Assembly (NCBI RefSeq): GCF_003268815.1
Contig: NZ_QLSV01000004.1
Location: 124,001 to 188,000 of the forward strand
Direction: 5' to 3'
DNA from: Flavobacterium lacus
Lineage (GTDB): Bacteria > Bacteroidota > Bacteroidia > Flavobacteriales > Flavobacteriaceae
Length of the DNA stretch: 64,000 nt
Shown here piece by piece: positions 17,271 to 26,708 of the stretch; the stretch's first letter is position 1, and each line of letters opens with the position of its first letter. The notes under the pieces are model-generated. The model searched no databases. It saw only the letters and a list, made by a program, of their open reading frames with translations, and was not told the origin of the DNA. The translations under genes were made by a program, and so were the position numbers.

Positions 17271-19661
17271 TTAGTTACGTAATGGTTTTCCTTTGGTCAG
17301 CATAAATTGAATGCGTTCTAATGTTTTTCGTTCTGTACATAACGATAAAAACGCTTCTCTTTCAATATCCAACAAATACTGTTCACTTACCAATGTAGGT
17401 TCAGATAAATCCCCACCCGCCATCACATACGCTAATTTGTTGGCAATTTTTCTATCGTGTTCCGAAATGTATTTTCCGGCTTGCATTTGGTCGGTTCCCA
17501 CTAAGAACATTCCCAACGCTTGCTTTCCTAATACTTTTATGTCTTTTCGTTGGATAGGTTGTGTGTAACCTTGTTCTGCCATTTGTAACGCGACTTGTTT
17601 AGCCACCGCAATTTGACGATCACGATTAACGACCACAATGTCTTTTCCTTGTTGAAGAATGCCTAAATCAAAAGCTTCATAAGCAGAAGTGGCTACTTTT
17701 GCCATTCCGATAGTTAGGAAATACTCTTGCAGCACATTTAATTCCACATCATTTTTATGAAATAAATCGGAGGCACGAACGGTCATTTCTTTAGAACCAC
17801 CACCGCCGGGAATAACTCCAACACCAAATTCTACTAAACCAATATAGGTTTCTGCAGCTGCAACCACTCGGTCGGCGTGCATACTCATTTCGCAACCACC
17901 ACCAAGTGTCATTCCGTGAGGAGCAACGATCACAGGAATTGAGGAGTAACGACAACGCATCATGGTGTCTTGAAACATTTTGATGGCCATATTTAATTCA
18001 TCGTATTCTTGTTCCACAGCCATCATAAAAATCATACCGATGTTGGCTCCTACAGAAAAATTAGTTCCTTGGTTTCCAATGACTAATCCGCTGTATTCAT
18101 TTTCGGCTAAATCGATTGCTTTATTAATGCCTTGTAAAACACCACCACCAATCGTATTCATCTTGGAATGGAATTCTAAATTCAAAATACCATCACCTAA
18201 ATGATGAATCGTTGCATCAGAATTACCCCAAACTTTATGACTTTCTCTAATATTATTTAAGATGATAAATGCATCTTGACCCGGAATTTTCTCCTGTGAT
18301 TTTGTTGGAATATTGTAAAAATAAGTCGCTCCGTTTTTCACTGTATAAAAAGAAGCGTTTTCGGAAGTAACCATTTCAGCCACCCACGCTGCCGGTTGAT
18401 AACCTTCGGCACGCATCATTTCAATTCCTTTGGCAACACCGATGCTGTCCCAAATTTCGAAAGGACCATTTTCCCAGCCGAAACCGGCTTTCATTGCATC
18501 ATCAATTTTATATAATTCGTCTGAGATTTCAGGAATTCTGTTGGAACAATACGCAAACATAGCCGCAAAATTCTTTCTGTAAAAATCACCGGCTTTGTCT
18601 TTTCCTTTTACTAAAACACGAAAACGATCAATAGGTTTATCAATAGTTTTAGTTAATTCTAACGTCGCGAATGATGCTTTTTTTGCTGCTCTATATTCAA
18701 GCGTATCTAAATCTAAGGATAAAATTTCTTTGCCTTCTTTTTTATAAAATCCTTGTCCGGTTTTGCTTCCCAACCATTTGTTTTCCATCATTTTATCAAT
18801 GAAAGAAGGTAATTTGAATAAATCGTGAGCTTCGTCATTCTGACAGTTTTCGTGAATTCCGTTTGCCACGTGAACCAACGTATCCAAACCAACCACATCA
18901 ACCGTTCTAAACGTAGCTGATTTTGGTCTTCCAATAACAGGTCCGGTTAATTTATCAACTTCTTCAATGGTTAGGCCCATTTCTTTCACTTGGTGAAAAA
19001 GACTCATGATGCCGAAAATTCCAATTCTGTTACCAATGAAGGCCGGAGTATCTTTGGCTACAACCGAAGTTTTTCCTAAAAATTGTGAACCGTAATTAGT
19101 TAAGAAATCTAAAACGGTTTGACTTGTTTTTGGACCCGGAATGATTTCAAACAACTTTAAATAACGAGCAGGATTGAAGAAGTGCGTTCCGCAGAAATGT
19201 TGTTGAAAATCTTCCGTTCTGCCTTCGCTCATAAATTGTATCGGAATTCCGGATGTATTGGAAGTGACTAATGTTCCGACTTTTCTATATTTATCAACTT
19301 GTTCGAAAACGACTTTTTTGATATCTAATCTTTCCACCACCACTTCGATAATCCAATCGACCGAAGCGATTTTTGGCATATCATCTGTAGTGTTTCCGGT
19401 CGTAATTCGGTTAGCAAATTTCTGACTGTAAATAGGTGAGGGGTTCGATTTTAAAGCATTAGCCAGACTTTCATTCACAATGCGATTGCGAACTGCTTTG
19501 CTTTCTAACGTGAGTCCTTTCTTTTCTTCGGTTTCGGTCAGTGCGTTTGGAATAATATCCAACAAAAGCACTTCTACACCAATGTTTGCAAAATGACAAG
19601 CGATACCGGAGCCCATGATTCCGGAACCGATGACAGCCACTTTCTTGATAGTTCTTTTCAT
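17271..19661 (-). CDS. fadB: 3-hydroxyacyl-CoA dehydrogenase / enoyl-CoA hydratase (FadN/FadB-like)
   Basis: This is a 796-residue bifunctional enzyme. The order is dehydrogenase first (NAD site AVIGSGIMGSGIACHFANIG at residues ~9-28, C-terminal 3HCDH domain to about 420), then a crotonase domain (GANIG, then GGGCEMSMHADRVVA and GVIPGGGGSKEM). This order is like Bacillus FadN and opposite to E. coli FadB. It hydrates trans-2-enoyl-CoA and oxidises the 3-hydroxyacyl-CoA. It is the first enzyme gene after marR in the beta-oxidation cluster. The symbol denotes function rather than strict orthology. Confidence 0.93.
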   Translation of the reverse strand: MKRTIKKVAVIGSGIMGSGIACHFANIGVEVLLLDIIPNALTETEEKKGLTLESKAVRNRIVNESLANALKSNPSPIYSQKFANRITTGNTTDDMPKIASVDWIIEVVVERLDIKKVVFEQVDKYRKVGTLVTSNTSGIPIQFMSEGRTEDFQQHFCGTHFFNPARYLKLFEIIPGPKTSQTVLDFLTNYGSQFLGKTSVVAKDTPAFIGNRIGIFGIMSLFHQVKEMGLTIEEVDKLTGPVIGRPKSATFRTVDVVGLDTLVHVANGIHENCQNDEAHDLFKLPSFIDKMMENKWLGSKTGQGFYKKEGKEILSLDLDTLEYRAAKKASFATLELTKTIDKPIDRFRVLVKGKDKAGDFYRKNFAAMFAYCSNRIPEISDELYKIDDAMKAGFGWENGPFEIWDSIGVAKGIEMMRAEGYQPAAWVAEMVTSENASFYTVKNGATYFYNIPTKSQEKIPGQDAFIILNNIRESHKVWGNSDATIHHLGDGILNLEFHSKMNTIGGGVLQGINKAIDLAENEYSGLVIGNQGTNFSVGANIGMIFMMAVEQEYDELNMAIKMFQDTMMRCRYSSIPVIVAPHGMTLGGGCEMSMHADRVVAAAETYIGLVEFGVGVIPGGGGSKEMTVRASDLFHKNDVELNVLQEYFLTIGMAKVATSAYEAFDLGILQQGKDIVVVNRDRQIAVAKQVALQMAEQGYTQPIQRKDIKVLGKQALGMFLVGTDQMQAGKYISEHDRKIANKLAYVMAGGDLSEPTLVSEQYLLDIEREAFLSLCTERKTLERIQFMLTKGKPLRN

Positions 19662-19719
19662 TTTTATAATCTTATTGCGGTTTGCTTGTTTCCGCTGGTT
19701 TTAGTTTGTTTTATTTTTT

Positions 19720-19731
19720 GAACACAGATTT
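19720..19731. repeat. Half copy of the dispersed palindrome (GAACACAGATTT)
   Basis: A single arm of the palindrome seen at 15931-15995 lies in the fadB-marR spacer, followed by similar AT-rich sequence but without the opposite arm. Confidence 0.5.
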
Positions 19732-19793
19732 GAAAAATTATAAAAATCTAACTGCCAATATCTGTTTTCTATTTTCTTTTCTCTATTTTCTTA

Positions 19794-20225
19794 TCAAAAG
19801 ATCTTCTTCTCATTAATCAATTCCGTAATCACATCGGCGACTTCGATAAAATTTTTCAATTTATCTTCGGAAACGTTTTGACGAATAACTTCATTAAATT
19901 TCAATACCGTATTTCGCGATAATTCTCTTTTTTCTTTGCCTAAATCGGTAAGGTAGATTAAAACGCCTCGACCGTCATCGGGATTTTTTTTTCGAATGAT
20001 TAATCCTTTTTCTTCTAATGTTTTGAGTGTTCTTGTTAAGCTAGTCGCCTCCATTCCCATTCGATTACTGATGTAGGAGGAAGGCGTTCCTTCTTCCTTA
20101 TCAATGCTGAGCAACGCAAAGCCGATGGCCATTGAACCGTCAAATTTAGAAGCTTCTTCGTTGTACATTCTGGCGACTGATTGCCAAGTTGCCCGAAGGA
20201 TATAATCTATTGTTTTATCTTTCAT
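19794..20225 (-). CDS. MarR family transcriptional regulator of the beta-oxidation cluster
   Basis: This 143-residue winged-helix protein has the MarR recognition-helix and wing pattern (SSYISNRMGMEATSLTRTLKTLEEKGLIIRKKNPDDGRGVLIYLTD in residues ~52-97, with the conserved DxR in PDDGRG). MarR proteins bind palindromes as dimers and are released by small ligands. Position at the head of the fad cluster suggests an acyl-CoA or fatty-acid ligand. Its own promoter contains a near-perfect 26-bp palindrome overlapping the -33/-7 spacer, which fits autorepression. Fatty-acid control is inference from context. Confidence 0.9.
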   Translation of the reverse strand: MKDKTIDYILRATWQSVARMYNEEASKFDGSMAIGFALLSIDKEEGTPSSYISNRMGMEATSLTRTLKTLEEKGLIIRKKNPDDGRGVLIYLTDLGKEKRELSRNTVLKFNEVIRQNVSEDKLKNFIEVADVITELINEKKIF

Positions 20226-20243
20226 AGTTTACGCAAACGTTTT

Positions 20244-20251
20244 CAAAGATA
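20244..20251 (-). promoter_or_regulatory. -7 box (TAtcTTTG) of marR
   Basis: On the minus strand TATCTTTG lies 18 nt upstream of the marR ATG. The MarR-type palindrome is centred 18.5 bp upstream of its first base, so operator and promoter overlap. Confidence 0.6.
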
Positions 20252-20256
20252 ATAAA

Positions 20257-20282
20257 AATTTATTATGCGTGCATAGTAAATT
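20257..20282. promoter_or_regulatory. Candidate MarR operator
   Basis: There are two 12-bp arms, AATTTATTATGC and GCATAGTAAATT, around a central GT. The arms are reverse complements with one mismatch. It lies 32 bp upstream of marR, between the -33 and -7 positions. Size, symmetry and position are as expected for an autoregulatory MarR site. Confidence 0.65.
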
Positions 20283-20357
20283 TAATAATTTAACATTTTT
20301 AAGTTCACTATGAATTTAATTAACTTAAATAGATAATCATAAACTAAGTAAAATAAA

Positions 20358-20379
20358 AAGACGGATATGTATCCGTCTT
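20358..20379 (-). terminator. Intrinsic terminator of the OsmC gene
   Basis: A perfect 9-bp stem (AAGACGGAT / ATCCGTCTT) with an ATGT loop is followed on the minus strand by a T-rich tract, 30 nt after the osmC-like stop. Confidence 0.85.
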
Positions 20380-20408
20380 CCTTGATTTTTTGTTAAAAAG
20401 TTGAATTA

Positions 20409-20819
20409 TTAATTCAATGTATGTTCCACTGAAATTGAGGTATTCAATAACTTTGAAATCGGACAATTTAATTCGGCATCTTTCACTAATTCGGCAAATT
20501 TGTCTTCAGAAATTCTGTCCACAGTAGCTTTTAGAATTAAATGTGATTTGGTTATGGCACCATCTTCAAAAGTAATTTGGCATTTTGTTTCTAATTCGGT
20601 TGGAACAAAACCGGCTTCACCTAAGTTGAAACTCAATTTCATGGTAAAACAACCGGCATGAGCAGAAGCAATTAATTCTTCTGGATTGGTTCCGATTCCT
20701 TCTTCAAAACGTGAGCCAAATGAATATTGTGTTTTGTTTAAAACCGTGCTTTGTGTAGTTAAATTTCCTTTTCCCTCTTTTCCTGAACCGTTCCAAACGG
20801 CTATTGCATGTCTTTTCAT
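20409..20819 (-). CDS. osmC: OsmC family peroxiredoxin
   Basis: This 136-residue protein has the OsmC fold signature: GTNPEELIASAHAGCFTM with the peroxidatic Cys and NCPISKLLN with the resolving Cys, the normal pair for OsmC/Ohr hydroperoxide reductases. OsmC enzymes reduce organic hydroperoxides in the cytoplasm. The N-terminal KRHAIAVWNGSGKEGKG form and the 136-aa length favour the OsmC subgroup over Ohr. It is monocistronic with its own terminator and is unrelated in strand order to the fad operon promoter. Confidence 0.93.
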   Translation of the reverse strand: MKRHAIAVWNGSGKEGKGNLTTQSTVLNKTQYSFGSRFEEGIGTNPEELIASAHAGCFTMKLSFNLGEAGFVPTELETKCQITFEDGAITKSHLILKATVDRISEDKFAELVKDAELNCPISKLLNTSISVEHTLN

Positions 20820-20905
20820 CGTTATTGATTTTATATTTTGTCTAATTTACAAAATCAATCTTTATTGCTTGTTATTATTGTGTTAAGTGTTTTTTAAAAA
20901 CTAAA

Positions 20906-20927
20906 AAGCTCCTATTTAAAAGAGCTT
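20906..20927 (-). terminator. Intrinsic terminator of the acyl-CoA synthetase gene
   Basis: A 6-bp stem AAGCTC / GAGCTT with a 10-nt loop is followed on the minus strand by TTTTTAGTTTTT. It is a modest terminator 10 nt after the stop. Confidence 0.65.
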
Positions 20928-20936
20928 CTGTTGTTA

Positions 20937-22709
20937 TTAATTATAAATTTTGTCGTAAAGATGTTTATATTTTTCTTTTACGATTTTACGTTTTAATTTC
21001 ATGGTTGGTGTTAAATGCCCCCCATCAATAGACCAAACATCGGGCGTTAGCTCGAAGCGTTTGATTTTTTCCCAATTACCGAATTTTTCATTGGCATGAT
21101 CTACTTCCTCTTGAAAGCGTTCAATTACTTTTGGATTATTTACTAATTCTTCATTGGAATCAGTGACATTTACATAATGTCTTTTTGCCCATTCCCGCAC
21201 AAAATCAAAATTAGGTTGTATGAATGCTCCCGGCATTTTTTCGCCATCACCAATCACCATAACTTGTTCGATAAAGAAGGATTGTTTTAATCGGTTTTCA
21301 ATTAATTGAGGTGCAATGTATTTACCACCGGAAGTTTTAAACATTTCTTTTTTGCGGTCGGTGATACGAAGAAACCCGTCGGTGTCAAATTCGCCAATAT
21401 CACCGGTGTGAAAATAGTTGTCCTTAATGACTTCATTAGTCAATGTTTCATCTTTATAATAGCCCATCATCACGTTTGGACCTTTACAAAGAATTTCGCC
21501 GTCTTCAGCAATTTTTACTTCTACGTTTTTAATTAATTTTCCAACGGTTCCAACACGAAACAAGCCATTTCGCATATCATTCACAGAAATTACGGGAGAA
21601 GTTTCAGTTAAACCATACCCTTCCATTACCGGGATTCCGGCAGCGGCAAAAATTCTCGCTAATCGTGGTTGTAGTGCAGCACTACCGGAAACCATCACGT
21701 CTAAATTTCCGCCCAAGGCTTCTTTCCATTTACTGAAAATTAATTTTCGTGCCAGCCCAAGTTGTTTTTCATAAAACCATCCGTTTTGTCCATAAGGTTT
21801 ATAACGTAAACCTAAATTAACGGCCCAAAAGAAAAGTGTTTTTTTAATTCCAGTTAGTTCAGCACCTTTTCCATAAATTTTATCATAAACTTTTTCCAAT
21901 AAACGAGGAACAACCGTCATCACATTAGGATGTACTTCTTTTAAATTGTCAGTAAGTTTTTCAATGCTTTCTGCAAAATATACTGAAACGGAATAGTATT
22001 GGTAAATGTAAAGAATTACTCGTTCAAAAATGTGGCAGATTGGGAGAAAACTCAGGGCAACACTAGTTCCTTCGGCAAACGGAATTCTCGGAGCACTATC
22101 CAACACATTAGAAACAATATTATTATGTGAAAGCATTACGCCTTTTGGTCTTCCCGTCGTTCCTGAGGTGTAAATGATGGTGGCTAATTCTTCCGGTTTT
22201 ACATTGTTTTTTCGGTCTTCCACCACATCTTGATTAGAGGTGTCTGAACCTAATTCTAACAATTCTTTCCAATTTTTACAACCTAAAATTTCGTCAAACG
22301 AATAAATATCTTTTAAAGTTGGAACATTTTTCTGAATAGCAATGAGTTTATCATAAACCACTTGATCTGAAACAATACAATAATTAGATTCAGAATGATT
22401 TAAGATGTATTCGTAATCCTCCGAAGCAATTGTTGGATAAATTGGCACCGTTTGAGCTCCAACTTGCAATGAACCAATGTCAAAAATATTCCATTCTGTT
22501 CGGTTGGTAGAGGATATTAAAGCTATTTTATCATTTTTTTGAACGCCTAAACGAATAAATGCTCTGGAAATCGCATTGGCTTTGTCAACATATTCTTGTG
22601 TTGACGTTTTTACCCACTCACCATTGTATTTAGTAACCAAACAATCAGGCACATTATTTTTGGCAAGTTGATAATACGGAAAATCAAAAAGTCGGGTTAT
22701 TTTAATCAT
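20937..22709 (-). CDS. Long-chain fatty acid-CoA ligase (AMP-forming)
   Basis: This 590-residue ANL-superfamily enzyme activates fatty acids to acyl-CoA. Motifs in order are the ATP-binding P-loop TIIYTSGTTGRPKGVML, the A5-type GYGLTETSPV, the hinge region TGDIGEFDTDGFLRITDRKKE and the FKTSGGKYIAPQLIEN segment of the C-terminal lid. Length and motifs place it with FadD/ACSL-like long-chain ligases. It lies on the same strand as the nearby beta-oxidation genes but in its own unit, bounded by terminators. It would supply substrate to that pathway. Confidence 0.93.
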   Translation of the reverse strand: MIKITRLFDFPYYQLAKNNVPDCLVTKYNGEWVKTSTQEYVDKANAISRAFIRLGVQKNDKIALISSTNRTEWNIFDIGSLQVGAQTVPIYPTIASEDYEYILNHSESNYCIVSDQVVYDKLIAIQKNVPTLKDIYSFDEILGCKNWKELLELGSDTSNQDVVEDRKNNVKPEELATIIYTSGTTGRPKGVMLSHNNIVSNVLDSAPRIPFAEGTSVALSFLPICHIFERVILYIYQYYSVSVYFAESIEKLTDNLKEVHPNVMTVVPRLLEKVYDKIYGKGAELTGIKKTLFFWAVNLGLRYKPYGQNGWFYEKQLGLARKLIFSKWKEALGGNLDVMVSGSAALQPRLARIFAAAGIPVMEGYGLTETSPVISVNDMRNGLFRVGTVGKLIKNVEVKIAEDGEILCKGPNVMMGYYKDETLTNEVIKDNYFHTGDIGEFDTDGFLRITDRKKEMFKTSGGKYIAPQLIENRLKQSFFIEQVMVIGDGEKMPGAFIQPNFDFVREWAKRHYVNVTDSNEELVNNPKVIERFQEEVDHANEKFGNWEKIKRFELTPDVWSIDGGHLTPTMKLKRKIVKEKYKHLYDKIYN

Positions 22710-22773
22710 CTTTTAAAAGAATTTGATGCAAATTAGAGAAAAAACAATCATTTTCAAATGATTTTAATAAAAA

Positions 22774-22799
22774 AAGGAGTTGAAAATTGTCAACTCCTT
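22774..22799 (-). terminator. Intrinsic terminator of purL
   Basis: A perfect 10-bp stem (AAGGAGTTGA / TCAACTCCTT) with a 6-nt loop is followed on the minus strand by a T-tract, 47 nt after the purL stop. Confidence 0.88.
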
Positions 22800-22845
22800 G
22801 ATTTATATGAAATAAACGAAATTATTTTTTAATAAATTTCGCCAT

Positions 22846-25800
22846 TTACGATTTGTTTTTCAACCAATTTTTAGCATTCACAAACGCTTCTAACCAAGGT
22901 GAAACTTCATCGTTTCTGTCTTTTGGATAATGAGCCCAATTCCAAGGAAAAGTAGAACGTTCAATGTGTGGCATCATCACCAAATGACGACCGGTTTTGT
23001 CGCAGAGCATCGCTGTATTGAAATCGGAACCATTTGGATTGGCAGGATAATTTTCGTAACCATATTTGGCTACAATATTATACTGACTTTCTTCGTAAGG
23101 TAATTTGAATTTTCCTTCACCGTGTGAAACCCAAACGCCTAACGTTGTTCCGGCTAGCGATTTTAACATCACCGAATTATTTTCCTGCACTTTCACAGAG
23201 GTAAAAATACTTTCGTGTTTCTGACTATCGTTATGATGCATTTTTCCGTGAATTTCGTGTTCCGGATTGATGACTTCCAATTCCATAAACAACTGACAAC
23301 CATTACAAATTCCGACAGACAACGTATCTTCTCGTTTGAAGAAATTATCCAACGCTGTTTTTGCTTTTTCGTTATATAAAAAGGCACCGGCCCAACCTTT
23401 GGCAGAACCCAATACATCCGAGTTTGAAAATCCGCCCACAGCACCAATAAACTGAATGTCTTCCAACGTTTCACGACCCGAAATTAAATCGGTCATGTGT
23501 ACATCTTTTACATCAAATCCGGCTAAATACATGGCGTTGGCCATTTCGCGTTCAGAATTACTTCCTTTTTCACGAATAATGGCTGCTTTTGGTCTTGGTT
23601 TTGAAAAATCAACTTCCGGTTTTTTTCCATTAAAATGGGATGGAAATTGATACAGCAACGGTTGATTTTTGTAATTCACAAAGCGAGCTGCTGCTTTTCC
23701 ATTTTTGGTTTGTTTTTGATCTAATAAATAGGAAGTTTTAAACCAAATATCTCTCAATTTTGAAATGTCTAACGAATAATTTTCAATTTCTAAAACATTC
23801 GATTCAGTGACATTTCCTAATTTATGAAAAGTGATGTTTTCTTCTTTCAAGAATGATTCAAATACGTTATCATCATTCGCCTGAAGCACAATTCCGATGT
23901 TTTCTGCGAATAAAATTTTCAACACATCTTTTTCTTTAAACGATGAAAAGTCAAGTTTTGCACTCAAATTGTTGTCTGCGAAACACATTTCTAACAAAGT
24001 TGTAATCAAACCACCACTTCCAATATCGTGTCCGGCAGCAATTTCATCGTTTTTGATTAATTCCTGAATGACGTTAAATGCTTTTTTGAAGAAAGCTGCA
24101 TTTTTGATGGTTGGTGTTTCTTTTCCAATCGCATTTCTAACTTGAGAAAAAGATGATCCACCCAATTTGAACTCGTCTTGCGATAGATTAATATAGTAAA
24201 CAGAACCGACATTTTTTTGAAAAACAGGTTCCACCACTTTCGTAATATCATTGCAATTTCCGGCAGCAGAAATAATCACCGTTCCCGGAGCAATTACTTC
24301 GGCATCAGCATATTTTTGCTTCATGGAAAGCGAATCTTTTCCGGTTGGGATATTGATTCCTAATTCAATAGCAAAAACCGAACACGCTTCAACCGCTTCA
24401 TATAAACGAGCATCTTCGCCTTCATTTTTGCAAGCCCACATCCAGTTGGCAGAAAGCGAAACACTTTTTAAACCGTCTTTTAATGGAGCAAAAACAATAT
24501 TTGAAAGAGCTTCTCCAATGGCATTTCGACTTCCTGCTGTTGGATCAATTAAAGCAGAAATAGGCGAATGACCGATGGAAGTCGCAATTCCTTCTTTTCC
24601 TTTGTAGTCCAATGCCATTACACCCACATTGTTCAAAGGCAATTGTAATGGTCCGGCACATTGTTGTTTGGCTACTTTTCCACCAACACAACGATCGACT
24701 TTGTTGGTTAACCAATCTTTGCAGGCAACAGCTTCTAATTGTAAAACTTGTTCTAAATAGCTTTCAAAATCCCCTTCTTTATAATTAATTTCGGTAAAAT
24801 TTCGTACCACCGAAATATCATTCATTATCACTTTTGGCGAACTTCCGAACATGTCGGCCAATTCAAAATCCATTGGTTTTGCTCCGGTAGTTTTCGATTC
24901 AAATGTAAAGCGATGATTTCCTGTTACATCACCCACTTCATACATGGGTGAACGTTCTCTGTTGGCTATGCGTTGCAACGTATCCATATCTTTTTGACCA
25001 ATCACTAATCCCATTCGTTCCTGACTTTCGTTGCCAATGATTTCTTTAGCTGATAGAGTAGGGTCGCCCACAGGCAATTTATCCAAATCGATTAATCCGC
25101 CGGTTGCTTCAACTAATTCAGACAAACAATTTAAATGTCCACCCGCACCATGATCGTGAATGGAAACAATCGGATTTTCATCACTTTCCACCAAACCACG
25201 AATGGCATTGGCAGCTCTTTTTTGCATTTCAGGATTAGAACGTTGGATGGCGTTTAATTCAATTCCTGAACCAAAAGCACCTGTATCTGCTGAGGAAACG
25301 GCAGCTCCACCCATTCCGATTCGATAATTTTCACCACCTAAAATTACAATTTTATCACCGATTTTTGGTTCTTGTTTTTGAGCTTGGTCGGCTTTTCCGT
25401 AACCAATTCCACCCGCTAACATAATAACCTTATCAAAACCTAATTTTCGAGCATCTTCTTCGTGTTCAAAAGTAAAAACAGAACCTGTAATTAACGGTTG
25501 ACCGAATTTATTTCCAAAATCAGAAGCACCATTCGACGCTTTGATTAAAATGTCCATTGGCGTTTGATATAACCATTTTCGTTCCTTCATTGCATTTTCC
25601 CATGGACGATTTTCTTCCAAACGAGAATAAGAAGTCATATATACTGCTGTTCCGGCCAATGGAAGCGAACCTTGTCCACCTGCAAGTCGGTCTCTGATTT
25701 CTCCACCCGAACCAGTTGCAGCTCCATTAAATGGTTCAACCGTAGTTGGGAAATTATGTGTTTCTGCTTTAATTGAAATGACTGAATCGAAATCTTTCGT

Positions 25801-26517
25801 TTGATAAAAATCCGGTTTATCGGCACTTTTTGGAGCAAATTGTTCCACGGTTGGTCCTTTGATGAACGCAACATTATCTTTATAAGCCGAAACAATATCG
25901 TTCGGATTTTCAGCAGAAGTTTTTTTGATTAGTTTAAATAGGGAAGAAGGTTTTTCTTCGCCATCAATCACAAATGTTCCGTTGAAAATTTTGTGACGGC
26001 AGTGTTCGGAATTTACTTGAGAGAAACCAAAAACCTCGGAATCCGTTAAATTGCGTTTCAATTTGATAGCTAATGTATTCAAATAATTAACTTCTTCTCC
26101 GCTCAAGGCCAACCCTTCTTGTTTGTTATAAGCAGCAATATCTTCAATTTCTTTGATGGATTCGGGCTGAATGTTGATGGTAAAAATATCTTGATGCAAT
26201 TCAGTATATTTCTGAAATAACATCGGATCAAAATCAGAATGATTGCTTTTCACTTTATGAAACTCTTCAATTCGAATGATGCCTTCAATTCCCATATTTT
26301 GAGTAATTTCTACTGCATTGGTGCTCCAAGGCGTAATCATTGCGGCACGAGGACCAACAAAAAAATCCGCTAAGACGGATTTTGGTTTACGATGAGAATC
26401 TGAAACAAGTTCAGCTTGAAAAAGCCAGTTTAATTTTGCGATGTCCTGAGCCGAAAGTTCGTTTTGCGTTTGAACGGCAAAAACAGTAGCACTTTCGTTT
26501 CCGAAGAAATGAATCAT
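22846..26517 (-). CDS. purL: Phosphoribosylformylglycinamidine synthase (large, single-chain PurL)
   Basis: This 1223-residue enzyme makes FGAM from FGAR, glutamine and ATP in purine synthesis. It is the long gamma-proteobacteria-type PurL with all domains fused: an N-terminal PurS-like region, a linker with FGFSQVNSEHCRHKIFNG, two AIRS-like ATP domains (GSGGEIRDRLAGGQGSLPLAGTA is split by known loop regions), and a C-terminal class I glutamine amidotransferase. The amidotransferase has the catalytic Cys in GICNGCQLF and a His-Glu region HIERSTFPWNWAHYP. It is monocistronic with a canonical promoter (TTTG-N19-TAaaTTTG) and terminator. Confidence 0.97.
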   Translation of the reverse strand: MIHFFGNESATVFAVQTQNELSAQDIAKLNWLFQAELVSDSHRKPKSVLADFFVGPRAAMITPWSTNAVEITQNMGIEGIIRIEEFHKVKSNHSDFDPMLFQKYTELHQDIFTINIQPESIKEIEDIAAYNKQEGLALSGEEVNYLNTLAIKLKRNLTDSEVFGFSQVNSEHCRHKIFNGTFVIDGEEKPSSLFKLIKKTSAENPNDIVSAYKDNVAFIKGPTVEQFAPKSADKPDFYQTKDFDSVISIKAETHNFPTTVEPFNGAATGSGGEIRDRLAGGQGSLPLAGTAVYMTSYSRLEENRPWENAMKERKWLYQTPMDILIKASNGASDFGNKFGQPLITGSVFTFEHEEDARKLGFDKVIMLAGGIGYGKADQAQKQEPKIGDKIVILGGENYRIGMGGAAVSSADTGAFGSGIELNAIQRSNPEMQKRAANAIRGLVESDENPIVSIHDHGAGGHLNCLSELVEATGGLIDLDKLPVGDPTLSAKEIIGNESQERMGLVIGQKDMDTLQRIANRERSPMYEVGDVTGNHRFTFESKTTGAKPMDFELADMFGSSPKVIMNDISVVRNFTEINYKEGDFESYLEQVLQLEAVACKDWLTNKVDRCVGGKVAKQQCAGPLQLPLNNVGVMALDYKGKEGIATSIGHSPISALIDPTAGSRNAIGEALSNIVFAPLKDGLKSVSLSANWMWACKNEGEDARLYEAVEACSVFAIELGINIPTGKDSLSMKQKYADAEVIAPGTVIISAAGNCNDITKVVEPVFQKNVGSVYYINLSQDEFKLGGSSFSQVRNAIGKETPTIKNAAFFKKAFNVIQELIKNDEIAAGHDIGSGGLITTLLEMCFADNNLSAKLDFSSFKEKDVLKILFAENIGIVLQANDDNVFESFLKEENITFHKLGNVTESNVLEIENYSLDISKLRDIWFKTSYLLDQKQTKNGKAAARFVNYKNQPLLYQFPSHFNGKKPEVDFSKPRPKAAIIREKGSNSEREMANAMYLAGFDVKDVHMTDLISGRETLEDIQFIGAVGGFSNSDVLGSAKGWAGAFLYNEKAKTALDNFFKREDTLSVGICNGCQLFMELEVINPEHEIHGKMHHNDSQKHESIFTSVKVQENNSVMLKSLAGTTLGVWVSHGEGKFKLPYEESQYNIVAKYGYENYPANPNGSDFNTAMLCDKTGRHLVMMPHIERSTFPWNWAHYPKDRNDEVSPWLEAFVNAKNWLKNKS

Positions 26518-26545
26518 ATTGAAAGGATTTGTGTTGTTGTAGGTG

Positions 26546-26576
26546 CAAATTTACGTTGAAAAAAGGTAGTTTCAAA
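26546..26576 (-). promoter_or_regulatory. purL promoter (TTTG-N19-TAaaTTTG)
   Basis: Minus-strand TTTG (26576..26573) is separated by exactly 19 bp from TAAATTTG (26553..26546), 28 nt before the purL ATG. It matches both boxes of the Bacteroidota housekeeping consensus. Confidence 0.8.
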
Positions 26577-26675
26577 GTATATTTTTTCACCAAGTTGTAA
26601 ACAAAAAGACTGTCGTGTGGAAAGTCAATTTAGATTTATGACATAAAAAAAATATTTTTTTTGTATAATTTAACA

Positions 26676-26683
26676 TATGTTTG
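26676..26683 (+). promoter_or_regulatory. -7 box (TAtgTTTG) of the FkbM-type gene
   Basis: An exact TAnnTTTG lies 25 nt before the ATG at 26709. No TTTG is seen at 19 bp upstream. Confidence 0.5.
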
Positions 26684-26708
26684 CAGTCAAGTTTTATGAT
26701 TAGAAAAA

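Noticed and set aside
24251..24571. 106-aa plus-strand frame inside purL
   Set aside because: Antisense shadow of a conserved purL segment.
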